DNA of 44,762 nt from a virus, in IMG/VR virus record IMGVR_UViG_3300021960_000148, positions 1 through 44,762 of that record; one strand, given 5' to 3'. Positions 41,592-44,762 of the stretch are shown here, piece by piece; positions within the stretch are counted from its first letter, which is position 1, and each line of letters starts with the position of its first letter. Below the pieces are notes generated by a model. It worked only from the letters and a program-made list of their open reading frames with translations. It was not told the origin of the DNA and ran no database searches. Position numbers and translations under genes: made by a program.

Positions 41592-43580
41592 GATTTAACA
41601 AATTCAAATACTGCTACTGTAGATGGTCGTACGTATACTTATAATTCTACTACTAGCAGGTGGGAGATTACCACGGGTAATAGTGCCGGCTTAACAACAG
41701 AGCAAGTACAAGATGTCATAGCTGCTCAATTAGCTACTAATGGTTCTCACACAGGTATTTCGTTCGCGTATGATGACAGCGGAGATGGAGCCATAGATGC
41801 TACTATAGGTACTCTAAATCAAAACACTACAGGAACCGCTGCTACATTAACTACTCCTAGAAGCATAGGAGGACCTTCATTTGATGGCTCCGCGGATATT
41901 AATCTACCTGGTGTCAATACTACAGGAAATCAAAATACTAGTGGTACTGCTGCTACATTAGCTACTCCTAGGGAGATAAATGGAGTTGCCTTTGATGGGT
42001 CTGCAGATATTACCATACAGGGAGGTGATCCTACAATTTATGCAACGATGGCTCTTCTAGTAGCTGCTACGGGAATGTCTGCTGGTGATATGGCGTTTGT
42101 AAGTGCAAATAATAATCTTTATCTATATACAGGTACGGGTTGGTTTAAAGTAGCTACTGTGGAAAATAACTCTCCTAGTGCTATTACAGGAGTTGCTGCT
42201 GCTACTACTTTGGCTGATGACGGGACTGCTACAGTTATTACAGCGGTCTCTACAGACCCAGAAGGTTTTCCACTTACATGGTCTTATGCAGTCACTACAG
42301 GCTCTTTGACCAATGGAGGAGGGGCGACTGCTACAGTCTCTCAGGCTGATAACGTATTTACTATTACTCCTACAACTACCGAAGCATACGCGGGTACGTT
42401 CTCTATTACTTTTAGTGCTACAGACGGTGTTAATGGTGCTGTTACTGCTGCGAGCGCTTTTACATTAGTATTTACAGTTGATTGGTCTTCTATAAGTCAA
42501 CAACAAAAAATTATTGGTGGCGGTGCTACTGCGGTGGCTATTGACGGTAATACAGCCGCATTCTCAGATTGGAGTAATTCACAAGTCAAAATTTATACTC
42601 GCTCTGGTACTACATGGTCTCTAGAGGATACAGTGACAGTAACAGGTGGAAACAGTCAATACATAGGTGATAATGATAATATTAGAATATCAGGAGATAC
42701 TATTGTTGCAGGTGCTTCTCGTTATGACACTAGTAACCCCTACTCCAGTAATGAGGGTTGCGCTTATGTTTTTACTCGCTCTGGTACTACATGGTCTCAG
42801 CAAGCGTTATTAACAGCGTCAGATGCAGGGCCTAGTGATTATTTTGGAACTTCGGTAGATATAGATGGTGATAGTATTATAGTAGGGGCTCCGGAGTGGG
42901 ATCAAGGAAGTAACTATAATGTTGGCTCTGTATATATCTTTACTCGCTCTGGTACTACATGGTCTCAGCAGCAAAGGATTAATCCTACTTCACAGTACGG
43001 CGATGAAGCCGGTTCGGGGGTAGGGATATCAGGGGATACAATTGTTATAGGGGGCGATGAAGCGGGGGCCAGTCAATACGCAAATACTGGTAGAGCCTGG
43101 GTATATGTTCGTTCAGGAACCTCCTGGTCCTTTCAATCTACTTTAATACCTTCAGATGTGAGTACTACTCCGAACAACGCAACCAAGTTTGGTAAGTCTG
43201 TTGCTATTGATGAGGATACAATTGTGGTGGGCGCATGGGAAAATGATACAGTTTATGTTTTTACCCGTTCCGGAACCACATGGACTGAAGAACAAAAAAT
43301 TAAGCCAGGGTACGGTTCTGGAGAAGATTTTGGATGGTCAGTAGCTATAGATGGAGACGATATAATTATAGGTGTAAGAGAGTATGATACTTCCGGATTT
43401 GTTCATGATGGCGGCGCAAATATATACCAAAGATCTGGAACCACATGGTCAAGTGAAAGCTTTCTTACGTCATCAGATAAACAAAATAGTGGAAAATTTG
43501 GGTACTCTGTAGCTATTTCCGGAAGTACAGTAATTGTAGCAGCTTCTGGTGAAGGCGATTCATATATTTGGGCTGCTTAA
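41580..43580 (+). CDS. Fibre-like adhesin with FG-GAP beta-propeller head, copy 4
   Basis: 666 aa, last gene of the fibre transcript. The anchor lacks the SPSNGD segment (goes from DLTNSNTATV to DGRTYTYNSTTSRWE), an in-frame loss of about five codons compared with its sisters. Then come the EQVQDVIAAQLATNGSHTG block, two joint motifs (TTPRSIGGPSFDG, ATPREINGVAFDG), YLYTGTGWFKVATV, the Ig-like domain with an extra GA codon pair (DGVNGAVTAAS), and seven FG-GAP units (about 308-666). The head is the most diverged: blade 1 is trimmed and the others have unusual loops (ASRYDTSNPYSSNEGCAYVF). It ends SYIWAA just before a terminator. Confidence 0.8.
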   Translation: MTAIDLTNSNTATVDGRTYTYNSTTSRWEITTGNSAGLTTEQVQDVIAAQLATNGSHTGISFAYDDSGDGAIDATIGTLNQNTTGTAATLTTPRSIGGPSFDGSADINLPGVNTTGNQNTSGTAATLATPREINGVAFDGSADITIQGGDPTIYATMALLVAATGMSAGDMAFVSANNNLYLYTGTGWFKVATVENNSPSAITGVAAATTLADDGTATVITAVSTDPEGFPLTWSYAVTTGSLTNGGGATATVSQADNVFTITPTTTEAYAGTFSITFSATDGVNGAVTAASAFTLVFTVDWSSISQQQKIIGGGATAVAIDGNTAAFSDWSNSQVKIYTRSGTTWSLEDTVTVTGGNSQYIGDNDNIRISGDTIVAGASRYDTSNPYSSNEGCAYVFTRSGTTWSQQALLTASDAGPSDYFGTSVDIDGDSIIVGAPEWDQGSNYNVGSVYIFTRSGTTWSQQQRINPTSQYGDEAGSGVGISGDTIVIGGDEAGASQYANTGRAWVYVRSGTSWSFQSTLIPSDVSTTPNNATKFGKSVAIDEDTIVVGAWENDTVYVFTRSGTTWTEEQKIKPGYGSGEDFGWSVAIDGDDIIIGVREYDTSGFVHDGGANIYQRSGTTWSSESFLTSSDKQNSGKFGYSVAISGSTVIVAASGEGDSYIWAA

Positions 43581-43583
43581 ATA

Positions 43584-43612
43584 AAAAGACCCCCGAAAAA
43601 GGGGGGTCTTTT
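43584..43612. terminator. Bidirectional terminator between convergent operons
   Basis: A perfect 11-bp stem (AAAAGACCCCC / GGGGGTCTTTT) with a GAAAAAG loop. The T run on each strand lets it serve both the fibre operon and the - strand operon, whose last gene stops at 43618. Confidence 0.95.
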
Positions 43613-43617
43613 ACAGC

Positions 43618-43869
43618 TTACTCTTCTTCTACAGGCTCAAATTCAGGTTCTTCAGGCTTTTCAAAGTCCTCTACCAACATATTGACAAATGCTTCTTTTG
43701 CAACTTTAATTTGATGTAATTTAGCATTGTGTTGTTTTTCTTGGCTTTCTAAATCTTGAATCTGTGCAACGTAGTACTTTTGCGTAGCATTAAGTTCTGC
43801 TATAGGTTTTTGTACTCCGTTTATAGAAACTGAAGGTTCTTCCTGTTCAGTAGTATTTTCTGTCGTCAT
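43618..43869 (-). CDS. DUF6447-like small coiled-coil protein
   Basis: 83 aa, AAGGAC upstream of the ATG. The N-terminus is acidic; a strand (VSINGVQKPIAEL) leads into a coiled coil (QKYYVAQIQDLESQEKQHNA, then KLHQIKVAKEAFVNML), and the C-terminus is Glu/Pro-rich. This pattern fits the DUF6447 family, known from marine phages, with no assigned function. It follows the reductase by 15 bases and is the last gene of that operon. Confidence 0.6.
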   Translation of the reverse strand: MTTENTTEQEEPSVSINGVQKPIAELNATQKYYVAQIQDLESQEKQHNAKLHQIKVAKEAFVNMLVEDFEKPEEPEFEPVEEE

Positions 43870-43884
43870 TATAATGTCCTTGTA

Positions 43885-44762
43885 TTATACAATTTCACAT
43901 GCTCCACCCACGCAGGCAAGCTCTTGTGATCCGGTTGTGTTGTCTTCTTTTTCGAATTGAGATAGCTCTTCCCAATCCACGTTTTGTGGCATAGCCGCCA
44001 CTAGGCTTTCATATTGACTTTCATCAATATCTTCATAAGGGGCTTGTTGATATACGTGGTCACTAGTCGGTAATAGACTAATGCCTGAACATAAATCAAA
44101 GTTATCCCATATCCATTGTGCTACCTTAAAATACTCACTATCAGTGTAGTATACGGTTACACTCGGCTTGTGTTCACACCAATGATTTTGGTATGTTTTC
44201 CACAAAGCTAGCTGTTCCATAGCTCCCACTTCTTTCACACAAGTACTAGACTCGGGTGCCTTTACTGGAAAACTAAATACCACAGAAGAGGGCGACATAA
44301 CGTCTTGCTCTACTGGGAATCCTGCTTGTTCCATATAGACTGCAAGTGGATCTTTTTTGTCTGAACGTACTCTGCGAATGTAATGCTTAGAAAAGCGAGG
44401 GTGAATGCCGGAAGCAGAGTCAACAAGCTGAGAAACAGTCCCACTAGGCTTAACACAAGTAATAGCTGCAGAAGCATTAACCCCAAGTTTTTCAGCCCAC
44501 TCTTTATTAGTTTGAATACTAACATTTCGCATCTCCTCTAACCATGCTGCAAGTTCGGGATTGTTAGCATCTCCCAGAACTGCATGATCCATAATACCTG
44601 TTAAACTTACGCCTAACAGAGCCTCTTCTTCAGTATTGCGCTTCCAACGCACCCGCAGATACCTAAAATCAGTAAGAGTAGACTGTAGAGTACCAATAAT
44701 GGTAGCTTTACGAACTTTCTCTTTTAAAGTTTCAAGCGTATCATCTGCACGCACAACTACTT
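43885..44762 (-). CDS. nrdJ: Class II (adenosylcobalamin-dependent) ribonucleotide reductase, C-terminal part
   Basis: Partial: the frame stays open to the window edge, so only the last ~292 residues are seen. The full enzyme, about 700 aa in the monomeric family, reduces ribonucleotides to deoxyribonucleotides for phage DNA synthesis, using a B12 radical and host thioredoxin. Family marks seen: GVSLTGIMD, ITCVKPSGTVSQLVDSASGI followed by HPRFSKHYIRRVRSD, and a C-terminal Cys-x4-Cys (CVGGAC). That tail matches the shuttle cysteine pair of the monomeric Lactobacillus-type enzyme. It is convergent to the structural genes, so it belongs to the nucleotide-metabolism side of the genome. Confidence 0.92.
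   Translation of the reverse strand, partial: VVVRADDTLETLKEKVRKATIIGTLQSTLTDFRYLRVRWKRNTEEEALLGVSLTGIMDHAVLGDANNPELAAWLEEMRNVSIQTNKEWAEKLGVNASAAITCVKPSGTVSQLVDSASGIHPRFSKHYIRRVRSDKKDPLAVYMEQAGFPVEQDVMSPSSVVFSFPVKAPESSTCVKEVGAMEQLALWKTYQNHWCEHKPSVTVYYTDSEYFKVAQWIWDNFDLCSGISLLPTSDHVYQQAPYEDIDESQYESLVAAMPQNVDWEELSQFEKEDNTTGSQELACVGGACEIV

Noticed and set aside
32220-43580. Diversity-generating retroelement behind the variable heads
   Set aside because: No reverse transcriptase and no template/variable repeat pair with adenine-specific changes was seen in the window; propeller differences include many length changes. A retroelement elsewhere in the genome cannot be excluded.
44752-44754. GTG start for the ribonucleotide reductase
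   Set aside because: The frame stays open past it to the window edge and the enzyme family is much longer, so this is an internal codon.
1-44762. tRNA genes, integrase, attachment sites or insertion sequences
   Set aside because: All intergenic gaps are under about 140 bp and hold only terminators, promoters and ribosome sites; no cloverleaf, recombinase or terminal inverted repeats were found.

Overview
The window is the structural (virion morphogenesis) half of an AT-rich tailed-phage genome, or of a phage contig. Almost every gene is on the + strand and tightly packed, with ATGA-type or few-base overlaps and no gap longer than about 140 bp. The gene order (HK97-fold capsid, connector, neck, tail terminator, tube, overlapping chaperone pair, tape measure, distal tail protein, J-like hub, fibres) and the absence of any sheath gene point to a siphovirus-type flexible tail. 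Several fibre modules (GNVTG ladders, YASNGTSKILE, GSGYTSAP, DERLKEN/S74, and the GxTYxIxxxGxTxW motif) are ones I know from marine phages such as cyanophages. A vitamin-B12-type ribonucleotide reductase on the - strand fits a marine lytic phage. I see no integrase, repressor, transposon, tRNA or CRISPR.

Layout. 15-3909: major capsid protein with its own terminator, head-tail connector, a 470-aa neck candidate and a tail terminator. 3972-7266: two related tail-tube-like proteins separated by a terminator and a near-consensus promoter, then a G/GT-like chaperone pair whose frames differ by +1 (or -2). 7266-19441: tape measure (1588 aa), distal tail protein and a 2211-aa J-like hub carrying five tandem ~95-aa repeats. 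19444-20654: two tandem paralogues with a degenerate acetyltransferase (GNAT)-like look. 20714-20742: a second copy of the same promoter, which opens the fibre transcript. 20762-23701: small attachment or adaptor proteins. 23712-32198: a giant 2828-aa mosaic fibre. 32220-43580: an array of five further fibre-like genes with the same N-terminal anchor. Four of them end in what reads as a seven-bladed FG-GAP beta-propeller and one ends in an S74 self-cleaving chaperone domain. Two small genes sit inside the array. 43584-43612 is a bidirectional terminator. Beyond it, convergent - strand genes encode a DUF6447-like protein and the C-terminal part of a class II ribonucleotide reductase that runs off the window.

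How it fits together. The capsid, connector and neck proteins build the head and its tail interface. The chaperones and tape measure set tail length while tube subunits polymerise. The distal protein and J hub form the tip. The giant fibre and the propeller array probably give the virion its host-recognition surface. The most unusual feature is the array: four adjacent paralogues with conserved leaders, anchors and Ig-like stalks but diverged propeller heads, which looks like a receptor-binding repertoire able to recombine. Also notable are the twin promoters, a domain nested inside another copy of itself, and the reuse of that domain in tube, hub and fibre.
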